Shown here piece after piece: positions 10,996-19,970 of a stretch of 64,000 nt of DNA. A model generated the notes under the pieces. The model saw only the letters and a program-made list of their open reading frames with translations, was not told the DNA's origin and did no database searches. The position numbers and the translations under genes are program-made. The DNA is from Clostridia bacterium UC5.1-1C12. Lineage in GTDB: Bacteria > Bacillota_I > Bacilli_A > Erysipelotrichales > Erysipelotrichaceae. Positions within the stretch are counted from its first letter, which is position 1. The number at the start of each line of letters is the position of its first letter. Location of the stretch: positions 124,001 through 188,000 of the forward strand of contig BBZX01000004.1 in assembly GCA_001305055.1 (NCBI GenBank), in the 5' to 3' direction.

Positions 10996-11140
10996 AATAA
11001 AATCCTCCCTTTCATGGAATAAGTAATGGTTCTATTTCTACTGAGATGTGATGATATAGAAACAGAATCAAAAGTAAACGCTACTAGCCAGTTCCCACAA
11101 CCGGTACCATAACTGAAGAACTGAATCATTCATATTAAAA

Positions 11141-11198
11141 TGTAAGCTCTTTCAGTTACTTCATATTTTTATATTAACACAAAATATTTTTTTGTAAA
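11141..11198 (-). promoter_or_regulatory. Candidate promoter and cre-like site of the first mannose-PTS operon
   Basis: On the minus strand TTTACA (11198-11193) and TAATAT (11176-11171) are 16 bp apart and point toward EIIC. TGAAAGAGCTTACA (11154-11141) follows and differs from the cre TGAAAGCGCTTACA at one base. Position just after the start point suits CcpA roadblock repression. The rest of the 10996-11403 gap is AT-rich and holds no gene that I can see; it separates this operon from the divergent RpiR gene. Confidence 0.5.
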
Positions 11199-11403
11199 TA
11201 GATTTTATAAAAAATTTTATTTTTATTTTGTTCTCTGTAAACTGTCATAAACTTCTTATTTTACGCATAATATTCATTATTAACTGTATTTATGAAACAT
11301 CCTAGTAATTAGACAGCAATTTGGCCGACTCTTTACGCTAAATTTTTTGTGATATTATTAATATATAAAAAATTATTTTGTTTCATTCAGAGGCGGTGAA
11401 AAT

Positions 11404-12258
11404 ATGACACAAGAAAGTGTACGTCTGAAAATCAAATCGATATATCGTGATTTGAGTGTTAAGGAAAAAAGTATTGCAGATTACATTCTTAAAAATCCGA
11501 AACAAGTATCACGCAGTACGATCAATGAATTATCTAATGAGCTTGGAATTGCTGATTCTACCTTTTTCCAATTTACTCGCAAGCTGGGCTATTCAGGCTT
11601 TAAAGATTTCAAAATTGCCCTGCTTACAGAAGAGTTTGATGCGGAAATCTCAATTCATGAAAACATTTCTAAAAGTGATAATGAAATCATGATTGCAAGA
11701 AAAGTATTTGATTCCACAATTCAATCATTAGAAGACACTAAAAAGCTGATCGATCCTGAAAGCTTTAAAAAAGCGGCTGACATTCTCCTTTCATCGAAAG
11801 AGACTAGCTTTTTTGGTTTGGGCGGATCAAATGTAATTGCTCAGGATACTTATCATAAATTTCTTCGATCACCCATCAAATGTAATTGGACTTCAGATTA
11901 TCATATGCAGCTGATGTATGCTTCTATGCTTACAAGTGAAGACTGTGCCTTTGTTATTTCCCATACGGGTATCACTAAAGAAGCCATTCAATTAGCAAAA
12001 TGTGTAAAAGAAAATGGCGCAAAATTAATCGTTGTAACCAGTTATCCATTATCGGCCTTAGCTAAAATGGCTGATGTTGTTTTCATATCTATGGCCGAGG
12101 AAACTTCTTATCGTTCTGAAGCGCTATCGTCACGCATTGCTCAGCTGGCAATTATTGACGCGATCTTTGTGATTGTCATGTTCCATGATGAAAAGCGCTC
12201 TAATGAGTCATTAAAGAAGATTCGTCATGCGATAGCGATTACTAAAGACAGCGTTTAA
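11404..12258 (+). CDS. RpiR/MurR-family transcriptional regulator
   Basis: 284 residues: an N-terminal HTH_6 domain (about 1-77, with STINELSNELGIADSTFFQFTRKLGY as the reading helices) and a C-terminal SIS domain (about 105-260) with the sugar-phosphate loop around FFGLGGSNVIAQD and VISHTGITKEAIQLAK. RpiR proteins bind DNA and sense phosphosugars. RBS AGGCGGTGAAAAT precedes ATG 11404. It is divergent from the mannose-family PTS operon, so it most likely controls that operon in response to its phosphorylated substrate; no operator could be assigned with confidence. Confidence 0.92.
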   Translation: MTQESVRLKIKSIYRDLSVKEKSIADYILKNPKQVSRSTINELSNELGIADSTFFQFTRKLGYSGFKDFKIALLTEEFDAEISIHENISKSDNEIMIARKVFDSTIQSLEDTKKLIDPESFKKAADILLSSKETSFFGLGGSNVIAQDTYHKFLRSPIKCNWTSDYHMQLMYASMLTSEDCAFVISHTGITKEAIQLAKCVKENGAKLIVVTSYPLSALAKMADVVFISMAEETSYRSEALSSRIAQLAIIDAIFVIVMFHDEKRSNESLKKIRHAIAITKDSV

Positions 12259-12316
12259 AAGAAATTGTAGTTTTATTTTGCAGTGCCTAATTTTTATTTT
12301 AGCTTGAAAATTATGC

Positions 12317-12331
12317 TATAATAGGTGCATG
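12317..12331 (+). promoter_or_regulatory. -10 box placing the start of transcription at the TetR start codon
   Basis: A perfect TATAAT (12317-12322) ends six bases before ATG 12329. Transcription from it would begin at or within a base or two of the A of ATG, giving a leaderless message. No Shine-Dalgarno sequence precedes the ATG, and the -35 region is weak (TATTTT). Confidence 0.5.
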
Positions 12332-12888
12332 AAAAAACATTCAAATAAAGATAAAATTCTTGAACAAGTAAAATTATTGATGGATGAAGATGCCTTCGGC
12401 ACCATGACGGTAAGGGAAATATGCGGACGTGCTGACGTATCAATCGGCAGCTTTTATCATCACTTCAAATCAAAGGAAGATTTAATTATGGAACTCTTCC
12501 GCATTAGTTCTAAAAGAGCGGAAGAAAATCAGCGGCTGAATATGAATGATGAAAATGAGTGGAAAAACCTTGATGCCTATATCTTATTCCAGATAAAACT
12601 GCTGGAAGAAACGCCGATTGATCGTCTGAAGTATATTTATACATATAATTTGAATCATTATCAGCCGACGGCGTTAGCGCCTAATCGTGATATCATTAAA
12701 AGCCTGCTGACGCGGGCACAAGCAAAAGGACAAATGAATCAGCAGCTCACTATTGAAGAAGTCTGGAACATATCTTTGCCTTGATCTTGGCCAATTCAAT
12801 AAATTATTGTATGCAGAATGCACAGTATGATATAAAGAAACAGCTGCTGGATCAGATTCACCATCTTGTAGTCTTAATCAGCGCTTAA
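12329..12888 (+). CDS. TetR/AcrR-family regulator (frameshifted near 3' end)
   Basis: About 186 residues. The N-terminal HTH is clear: MTVREICGRADVSIGSFYHHFKSKEDL with the usual TetR spacing, followed by a helical ligand domain. The frame stops at 12784, but one more T in the T run near 12775 continues it as FALILANSINYCMQNAQYD to a stop at 12888, giving a normal TetR length. It converges with the flavin reductase gene, whose promoter holds a palindrome (GAACATGTTC) of the kind TetR proteins bind. Control of that gene is a reasonable guess, not shown. No palindrome of that sequence occurs upstream of this gene itself. Confidence 0.82.
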
Positions 12889-12893
12889 AACAA

Positions 12894-12938
12894 AAAGAGT
12901 CTCAGTGAAACGCCTGCGTTATCCTGGGACTCTTTATT
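12894..12938. terminator. Bidirectional terminator between tetR and the flavin reductase
   Basis: AAAGAGTCTCAG (12894-12905) pairs with CTGGGACTCTTT (12924-12935) with one wobble and A/T runs on both sides, so it can serve both converging genes. Confidence 0.85.
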
Positions 12939-12945
12939 TAATGTA

Positions 12946-14731
12946 CTATTTATTAGCTTTTGCATATTCGGCTGCTGTTTCACCGGCAATACGTCCCATA
13001 GTGACAAAAGACTGAATTGCTGTACCGCTGCCTGGGTATTCTTTATCGATCAAATCACCGCTGCTGACTTCACCTGCCGCGTACAAGCCTTGAATTACCG
13101 AACCGTCTTCACGAAGAACTTCAGCATTTAAGTTTGTTTGAGGGCCTGCGAATGTACCTGCGGTATTCATGGTACAGCGAATCGCGTAATAAGGCGCGCT
13201 GTCAACACGGCTCATCAATTCTGCATTCTTCCCAAAGTCATCGTCGATACCCTTAGCCGTCAGTTCATTATAACGGGCAACTGCGTCACTTAACTTCACA
13301 GCATCCATACCGGTCTGTGCTGCCAGTTCTTCCAATGTATCCGCGGTATAGCCAATACCTTCTTCAATGGATTTGATAATGTTTTCACTGCTCATTGAAT
13401 CATCCAGAATAATGAAGAATTCAGGTGCATTGGTTTCTCTTAAAACAATTGGTGTTCTTACTGGCCTAGGCGCTGATTCATCCATAAACCGTTCACCTTG
13501 AACACTTACAAATAAACCAGAGTATGTAAACAGATCGGCCATCGCAGAACCGTAAGGGAGGATCTGAGCGATTGCACTGTCATTGCCGATAATTTTAGCT
13601 CCGACGTCTCTAGCCATGATCAAACCGTCACCCTCATTGCCGGCACCGACATTTGTTCTCGAATCAGCATAAGAAGGGGAATATTCAGCTTTTAATTCAG
13701 GGCTGCGGTCATAGCCGCCGGTAGCCAGTATAACAGCCGCGGCATTGATGATTATCTTATCGCCATTACTTTGAGCAGCTTCAACACCTACTACCGCATT
13801 ATGTTCATCAACAATTAATTTTTCACCGCGTGTTTCCATCATAATCTCTACACCGGCATCCTTAGCTGCCTGTGCCAGCGGTGTAATGAAGCCCTGGCCG
13901 CTGCCGCTGGCTGCATTTAAGCCGCGGTTAGGCGTCATTTCCGGATTAGGAGTATCAATTACCTCTGAGAATTCAACACCATTTTCAATCAGCCAATCGA
14001 TATTGGCACTGGAATGATCAGCAATCATGCGCAGTTTATCTTCATTAACCTTGCCATTGCCCAGTTTAATTAAGAAATCCGCAAATTGTTCCGGTGTATC
14101 CACAATCCCCTGTTCACGCTGAAAAACACTGTCAGCCGCTAAGATTTTACCGCCAGACAGAGATGTGCTGCCGCCCAGCACTGCTGTTTTTTCAATCAGC
14201 AAAATCTGTTGACCGGTTTTAGATGCCTCAACAGCTGCTGACAAACCGGCAACGCCGCCGCCGACAATGACAATATCAACATTCTTTTCAGTAACTTCTG
14301 AAGTTTTTATCCTCTTTTTCAATTGGCTTCTTTAAAGCTTCAATATCTGCACCAGCTGCACTTAACGCTGCTTCTGCTGCTGATAAGATTGCCGTTGATG
14401 TTTCCGTAGCACCGGAAATTGTGTCAATCGCCAATGATTGATGATCAACGATCAAATCTGGAAGATCAGCCAGCGGTTTATCAGAAATCCCCGCTGTCTC
14501 CTGATGTTCAATAACACTTACACCAGTGATTTTATGATCCTTAACCGTTACTGCCAGTTTCAAATCACCGCCATGGCCGCTGCCGCTGCCTTCATAACTG
14601 CCGTCAGCAACATTCTCTAAGCCATTTTTTACATCGCCTATCTCTGGTGCCGGATCTTTAGCAGTGCAGCCGCTCATCGAGAAAAACAGTGTCAGCGACA
14701 ATAAAGCCGCCAAAATTTTACTAGATTTCAT
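12946..14731 (-). CDS. Exported lipoprotein flavin reductase: FMN-binding plus FAD_binding_2 (fumarate-reductase-like), frameshifted
   Basis: About 595 residues once two frames are joined. Residues 1-22 form a lipoprotein signal with lipobox FFSMSGC. Next is an FMN_bind domain with DTISGATE, the D-x-x-S/T-G-A-T motif to which ApbE attaches FMN covalently. The larger half is a fumarate-reductase/urocanate-reductase-like flavoprotein with dinucleotide loop DIVIVGGGVAGLSAA and C-terminal AGEVSSGDLIDKEYPGSG. The family's usual substrate-binding R-x-G-G-N near the C-terminus is replaced by YPGSGTAI, so fumarate is doubtful. The break is at the T runs 14304-14308 or 14315-14319 (one base too many). 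Family knowledge: such proteins pass extracellular or quinone-derived electrons to small organic acceptors. The ATG at 14731 and lipobox make export likely. Confidence 0.85.
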
Positions 14732-14752
14732 AGAGTCCCTCTTTTCTTACTA

Positions 14753-14797
14753 GAACATGTTCGGTTTCATTGTAGAAGATAGCAACGATTTTGTCAA
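14753..14797 (-). promoter_or_regulatory. Promoter and palindromic operator of the flavin reductase gene
   Basis: On the minus strand TTGACA (14797-14792) and TACAAT (14774-14769) are exactly 17 bp apart. The perfect palindrome GAACATGTTC (14753-14762) lies at the expected transcription start. It is a likely repressor site; the TetR-family gene at the far end of the reductase gene is the nearest candidate regulator. Confidence 0.75.
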
Positions 14798-14811
14798 TAC
14801 TATCACAAGTA

Positions 14812-14847
14812 TAAAAAAATAAAGACAGCCTTTAAATAAGACTGCCT
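14812..14847 (-). terminator. Terminator of the SIS-domain gene
   Basis: On the minus strand AGGCAGTC and GGCTGTCT form an 8-bp stem including wobbles (14847-14840 with 14830-14823), followed by TTTATTTTTTT. Confidence 0.75.
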
Positions 14848-14863
14848 AATTATTGCACTAAAT

Positions 14864-15601
14864 CTAATCTTTCTTTCTGTTAATGATGTACTTATCAAAC
14901 AATACCTTATTGAACTCATCAGCATTATCCGCATTGCTGCTTCTGAATACCGGAATTTCTTCCATGCCGTCATCGATGCATTTTTGAATGAAGGCAGACA
15001 TCATAGCCTGCAGCATAAAGCATGACATAATTGTTGATACAGGTCCTGTTGAGATGAACTCATTATGTTTAATGCTTGCATCACCTAAAGGACCGCGGTT
15101 ATCAAGAATTACATCAGCATATTCAAATAGCCGTTTGCCGCTTGGATGTCTGGATGTGATATTCTTTGAGTGTTCAAGAGATGTTACGGCAATGATCTTA
15201 GCCCCTTTTTCCTTTAAGCGCTTTGTGTACTCAACAACTAAGCCATTACGGCCGGAATTACTTGAAACAATGACTACATCATCGGCCTTCACATGATATA
15301 AATGTTCCAAGACATCGGCATATTCCGGAATTCGTTCAATCGTCGTACTCTTAGTTGGATGTGTTAAAAGAGTCAATTCAATCTCAACAATCGGCACTAT
15401 TTTCGCATAACCGCCTGCTCTTGCATAGAGATCCTGTCCCATCATGTGTGAATGACCGGTGCCGAATGCATAGATCGTTCCGCCTTGTTTTTCACAGCTG
15501 AATAACAGCTGAGCCGCCTGCTCAATCGCATCTTCATCATGCTCCTTCACATCATTCAGACGCTTTGTAATTTCATTATAATATTGTTCAAGCAGACTCA
15601 T
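14864..15601 (-). CDS. SIS-domain protein (sugar-phosphate isomerase/phosphosugar-binding)
   Basis: 245 residues. A SIS fold is shown by TIYAFGTGHSHMMGQDLYARAGG (phosphosugar loop) and DDVVIVSSNSGRNGLVVEYTKRLKEKG, then IIAVTSLEHS. This layout matches the SIS_2/UPF0309 proteins, which bind or isomerise phosphorylated amino sugars; the specific activity is not known. RBS GGAGG is followed by ATG 15601, whose A lies directly after the stop of a tiny upstream gene, so the two are translationally coupled. A terminator lies 20 bp beyond the stop. Confidence 0.87.
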   Translation of the reverse strand: MSLLEQYYNEITKRLNDVKEHDEDAIEQAAQLLFSCEKQGGTIYAFGTGHSHMMGQDLYARAGGYAKIVPIVEIELTLLTHPTKSTTIERIPEYADVLEHLYHVKADDVVIVSSNSGRNGLVVEYTKRLKEKGAKIIAVTSLEHSKNITSRHPSGKRLFEYADVILDNRGPLGDASIKHNEFISTGPVSTIMSCFMLQAMMSAFIQKCIDDGMEEIPVFRSSNADNADEFNKVLFDKYIINRKKD

Positions 15602-15744
15602 TTACGCATCCTCCTTCTTTCTTAATTTACAGCACGGGCAATGCTTCATTTCTTCCGGTGCAATCAACATAAAACCAACCGCTGTCCCCACTGCCACACC
15701 CAGCAGCACACCTGCTGTCAGCCAGCAAATTTTTTCTTCGACAT
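15602..15744 (-). CDS. Small single-pass membrane protein with CPCC motif (frameshifted)
   Basis: ATG 15744 has a good RBS (AAAGGAGATCTGTT). With one more A in the run at 15730-15735 (T on the plus strand) the frame reads MSKKKICWLTAGVLLGVAVG and continues through one hydrophobic helix to MKHCPCCKLRKKEDA, 47 residues in all. The stop TAA abuts the ATG of the SIS gene. The positively charged N-terminus and the C-terminal CPCC, a possible metal or redox site, are visible. No family is recognised. The strong RBS, correct spacing and coupled stop/start argue that it is real. Confidence 0.6.
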
Positions 15745-15836
15745 AACAGATCTCCTTTCGCTTTATATTTCCTATCATACACCAAACCCCTTGCGATACA
15801 ATTGGATTCCCTTATAATTAAGGATAAGGGAGTGAT

Positions 15837-16933
15837 ATGATGCGAGCAGCTTCAGTCTCATTTTGTTTTACACCGGATCATGCAATCTATCTTAACGGTT
15901 ATGAAAAAAGGCGCTGTCTGTCAGACGGTGTGCATCAGGATTTAAAGGCGACCGTGTTATTGCTTGAGGATGTAGAAAAAACAGCGATTATCAGCTTTGA
16001 CTTATGTGGTATTGACCAGGATCTGATTCAGCGGATTGCCAGCTTCAGCAATTTTTCCGTTGATCAGCTTTTTGTCTGCGCTACACATACACATTCTTCA
16101 CTGAATGAATTTCCGCTCTATTTATCTTTTGGTCAGCTTGCGATGCGTTCACCGGATGAAACTATCCGCAGTGAGCTGGCACGTCAAACTGCGAAAGCGC
16201 TGCTTAAAGCAGAAACAGAGCTTGAGGAAGTAACCCCTTATTCAAAAGTCGCGCAGGCAGCCGGACTTACGCCAACCGCAATGATCCAAACGGTTTAGTC
16301 GATCGTTTTTTAAACCTGCTTCTGTTTCAAACTCGGGATGGGCGCAATAAAGGCTGTATTCTGCATTTTAATGCCCATCCTACCGTACTTGATTATCATA
16401 ATACATTTATTTCACCGGATTTCATCGGCACAACCCGCAATTTAATGGAAGCTCAGTTTCATTGCCCGATCACCATGATCAACGGTGCCTGTGCGGATGT
16501 CAGTACCCGCTTTACCCGCCGTGATGCCAGTATCGCGGAATGTGAGCGAATCGGTACAGAACTCTATCATCGAATCAGTGACTGCACCGATTTGAAAAAA
16601 CTTGATCCTACATTTTCACTAAAACATCGAATTTATCAGACAGCTGCCTGCGTCTATCTGCCGGAGCTTAAGATGGATCTTTCAATTCTTGAAATAGATA
16701 AACTGGTACTGTTTGGTTTTCCCGGTGAGATCAGCGTTCGCTTTTCCCGGGAAATTAAAAAGCTGTTTGATGAGCGGCGGGTGTTGGTCTGTGGTTATAC
16801 AAATGACTATCTTGGCTATTTCATTGATAAAGATGATGCCAGAGATACATATGAAGCCAAAATCTGCACGCTTCAGCCTGAGGAAAGCACGACTTTTATT
16901 GAATGGTTAAAAACAACCCTTACAAAAATGTAA
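15837..16933 (+). CDS. Neutral/alkaline ceramidase-like protein (frameshifted)
   Basis: About 365 residues over two frames. The first part contains FVCATHTHSSLNEFP, which resembles the ATHTHSGP metal-binding stretch of neutral/alkaline ceramidases. The second has HFNAHPTVL, NGACADVSTRFTRRD (compare GDVSPN in the family) and GYTNDYLGYFIDKDD. A missing base near 16262 (CC to CCC) joins them and restores YANRNDPNGLVDRF. No signal peptide is seen, unlike classical secreted ceramidases, and the protein is shorter, so the substrate may be a different amide or lipid. RBS GGGAGTGAT precedes ATG 15837. It stands alone between the SIS gene, which is divergent, and an ABC exporter. Confidence 0.7.
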
Positions 16934-16942
16934 GGGTATTGT
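16917..16942 (+). terminator. Terminator overlapping the end of the ceramidase-like gene
   Basis: CCCTTACA (16917-16924) and TGTAAGGG (16929-16936) form a perfect 8-bp stem with an AAAA loop; the gene's TAA stop lies in the second arm. The downstream T content is modest (TATTGTT). Confidence 0.7.
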
Positions 16943-17010
16943 TATCCAAAGCAATGGCTTAGAAACAAGCAAACGGATACAATAAAGACAAGGAAAGAGA
17001 GGTTTGTTCT

Positions 17011-17777
17011 ATGAATAATCTTGTAGAAATACAGAATATAGAAAAATACTACGGCAATCGCAGCAATGTCACAAAAGCGATTGACAATATTAGTTTTACT
17101 GTCAAAAAGGGGAATTCGTAGGCGTTATGGGTCCTTCCGGTTCAGGTAAAACAACCTTGCTGAATTGTATCTCAACCATTGACACAGTAACCAGCGGTAA
17201 GATTTTTATCAATGATCAGGATATTACCAAGCTGAAACGAAATGGCCTTGCGAAATTCCGCCGCGAGGAATTGGGCTTTATCTTTCAGGACTTTAATCTT
17301 TTGGATACCCTGACTGCTTATGAAAATATCGCCTTAGCCTTAACGATCAATAAAGTACCGGCTTCTAAGATCGATGAGCGGGTCAAAGATGTCGCAAGTA
17401 AGCTGGAAATTCAAAATGAATTAAATAAATACCCGATTCAGATGTCCGGCGGTCAAAAACAAAGAGTTGCCTGTGCGCGTGCTTTAGTGACGAATCCAAG
17501 TCTGATATTGGCTGACGAACCCACCGGTGCTTTGGATTCTAAAAGTGCCAGAATGCTGCTTGATTCAATGGAAAAGCTGAATCAGGAGTTTAAAGCAACC
17601 ATCATGATGGTAACCCATGACGCCTTTACTGCCAGCTATGCACACCGTATCTTATTTATTAAGGACGGTAAGATATTTAATGAAATCATTCGTGGAACAG
17701 ACAGCCGCAAGACATTCTTCAATAAAATCATCGAAGTTGTAACTTTATTAGGCGGAGACAGCGGTAATGTACTTTAA
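17011..17777 (+). CDS. ABC transporter ATP-binding protein, BceA-like (frameshifted)
   Basis: About 255 residues from ATG 17011 (RBS AGGAAAGAGAGG). The frame breaks at GGGG 17109-17112; one more G gives VKKGEFVGVMGPSGSGKTTL. Walker A GPSGSGKT, Q-loop IFQDFNLLDT, signature MSGGQKQRVACARAL and Walker B LILADEPTGALDS are all present, so this is an intact ATPase. It resembles BceA/YxdL-type exporters that handle antimicrobial peptides or cell-wall inhibitors. It overlaps the permease gene by 11 bp. No BceRS two-component pair is adjacent, and a TetR-family gene follows instead. Confidence 0.9.
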
Positions 17778-19803
17778 GCTTGCACTGCGCAATGTCAGAA
17801 AATCATTCAAGGATTATCTGATTTATTTTCTGACGCTTACCTTCTCTGTCTGTCTGTTTTATGCTTTTAACTCATTTCAGGAGCAGCAGGCTGTTCTCGA
17901 AATGACAACTATGCAAAGTGAAATGATGGATAACGCGGCGATAATCATGTTGGCATTGTCATGGGTTGTAGCTGTTGTTTTGGCTTTTTTAATTATCTAT
18001 GCGAATAATTTTCTGATTAAACGCAGAAAAAAAGAATTTGGCCTGATGATGATTATGGGTATGTCCAAGACCAGAATATCCAAGATACTCTGCTATGAAA
18101 CATTTATGATCGGTATTGTTTCATTAATTACCGGTTTATTTGCAGGTTTTTTATTATCACAGGGACTGACAGTTCTGACGGCTCAGCTGTTTGTACTGCC
18201 GCTGACTAAATTTCGATTTATCTTCTCATGGAGTTCAATGCTGATTACGATTATCAGCTTTGCCATTATCTTTATTATTGTTATGTTATTTAATACTTTT
18301 ATTTTGGGCAAATATAAATGCATCGATTTGCTGAATGCCGATCGAAAGAACGAAGCTTTTAAGATTAAATCAACAACGCTTACTATCATTCTGTTTGTTC
18401 TCGCATGCATCTTGCTGATTGGCGACTATCTCTATGTAATGAAGGCAGGCATCAATATGTTTACAAATTTACCTGCAATCATTATAGCCGGCAGTCTAGG
18501 CACCTTGTTTTTCTTCATGTCATTATCCGGCTTCCTCCTGCGTTTTATCCAATCAAGCAAGCGCTTATACTACCGCAAGCTGAATATGTTTGTGTTAAGA
18601 CAGGTGAATTCCAACATTAATTCCAATGTAATTTCAATGAGTGTTATCTGTATTATGCTGTTATTAGGAATTGGTGCTTTTTCTACCGGACTCTCTATCA
18701 ATCAGACAGTCAATGCCAACATCAATGCCAATACGCCGTTTGATGTCACAGCAGATGTTTATTATCAGAATATGAGTTTTGATGATGCAATGGCTGAATT
18801 AGGTGCTGATTTAAGTGATATCAAATCAAAGTTCACAATGGATATATATTATGACTATGCCGGTGAGGATACACCTGGAACAACCTATGCCACATTGGCA
18901 AAACTGGTTCCTGAAGCTGAACTGGACAGTGTGATGACGAATGCCGGCAGTATGCCGCTGGCGATTTATCCATTATCTGATTACAATTCCTTCCTTCAGG
19001 CTAAGGGATTGCAGACAATTTCACTTAATCCCGATGAGGCGGTCTTGGCGGCAGCTAATGAGCAGGCATATGATACCATCAGCAGTGTGTATAACCATGC
19101 CCAAACCATTCAGGCATTGAATCAGGAATTACAGCTTGTAAAGCGGGATCTTCCGATTACAAACGTAATTAATAATACAGCAATAACAACAACGATCGGT
19201 TTAATTGTTGATGATTCGCTGATTGAAAATAATCCGCCTAATTCTGTTTATATGAATACTCAGTTTGCGATATCGCATTATACGAATATTACCTTAAAGG
19301 ATGGTGTAGATGACACTGCCTTTGCCCAGAAAATCTATGATGCCTATGCCCAGAATCAATTAGACGATATGTTTATCTTTATGGATACCCGCAGTGAAAT
19401 ATATGCAAGCAGCACCGGCTTGACGGTTACCTTTACTTATGTCGGTATTTATTTGGGTTTTGTATTCCTGCTGGCTAGCTGTGTCATGCTGGCGCTGCAG
19501 CAATTATCACAGGCAGCGGATAACCGCCGCTATTATCTGGTGCTTAATAAGATTGGCGCTGATGTCAGAATGTGTTCACAATCGGTTAACTTTCAGATTG
19601 CTATATATTTCATGATGCCGCTGTCTTTGGCCATCGTGCATTCATTGGTAGGTATTACTGCCATGGACAAGGTCATCGCGATTCTTGGCAAAACAGATCG
19701 TTTAATGCCGGCATTAATGACTTCAGGTATCGTTATCCTCGTATATGGGTTGTATTTCCTTGCGACCTGCAGCGGGTATAAACGAATCCTAAATCAAAAA
19801 TAA
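17767..19803 (+). CDS. FtsX-type ABC permease, BceB-like
   Basis: 678 residues. Layout is that of BceB permeases: one N-terminal helix with a short loop (about 15-35), further helices up to about 310, a large extracytoplasmic domain of roughly 200 residues (from NANINANTPFDVTADVYYQN) and C-terminal helices. The N-terminal FKLALRNVRKSFKDYLIYFLTLTFSV is typical for the family. Partner of the ATPase just upstream (11-bp overlap). The family moves or removes lipid-II-cycle antibiotics such as bacitracin and lantibiotics; the ligand here is unknown. The frame is unbroken, which is notable for a gene of this length in this window. Confidence 0.9.
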   Translation: MYFKLALRNVRKSFKDYLIYFLTLTFSVCLFYAFNSFQEQQAVLEMTTMQSEMMDNAAIIMLALSWVVAVVLAFLIIYANNFLIKRRKKEFGLMMIMGMSKTRISKILCYETFMIGIVSLITGLFAGFLLSQGLTVLTAQLFVLPLTKFRFIFSWSSMLITIISFAIIFIIVMLFNTFILGKYKCIDLLNADRKNEAFKIKSTTLTIILFVLACILLIGDYLYVMKAGINMFTNLPAIIIAGSLGTLFFFMSLSGFLLRFIQSSKRLYYRKLNMFVLRQVNSNINSNVISMSVICIMLLLGIGAFSTGLSINQTVNANINANTPFDVTADVYYQNMSFDDAMAELGADLSDIKSKFTMDIYYDYAGEDTPGTTYATLAKLVPEAELDSVMTNAGSMPLAIYPLSDYNSFLQAKGLQTISLNPDEAVLAAANEQAYDTISSVYNHAQTIQALNQELQLVKRDLPITNVINNTAITTTIGLIVDDSLIENNPPNSVYMNTQFAISHYTNITLKDGVDDTAFAQKIYDAYAQNQLDDMFIFMDTRSEIYASSTGLTVTFTYVGIYLGFVFLLASCVMLALQQLSQAADNRRYYLVLNKIGADVRMCSQSVNFQIAIYFMMPLSLAIVHSLVGITAMDKVIAILGKTDRLMPALMTSGIVILVYGLYFLATCSGYKRILNQK

Positions 19804-19834
19804 AAGCATGATCAAAAACTCGATATTTAACTTT

Positions 19835-19862
19835 ACAGCATGGCAAATGTCATGCTGTTTTT
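19835..19862 (+). terminator. Terminator of the bceAB-like operon
   Basis: ACAGCATG (19835-19842) pairs with CATGCTGT (19851-19858), followed by T5. Confidence 0.9.
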
Positions 19863-19970
19863 AATCACTTTATGTCTGGTTTGCGTTGATCACACTTGTG
19901 TCATAGGGCTTCCCTTGTTATAATAAAGATAGATTAAAATATTTGTTTTTATTTTCAGGGAGGATATGCC

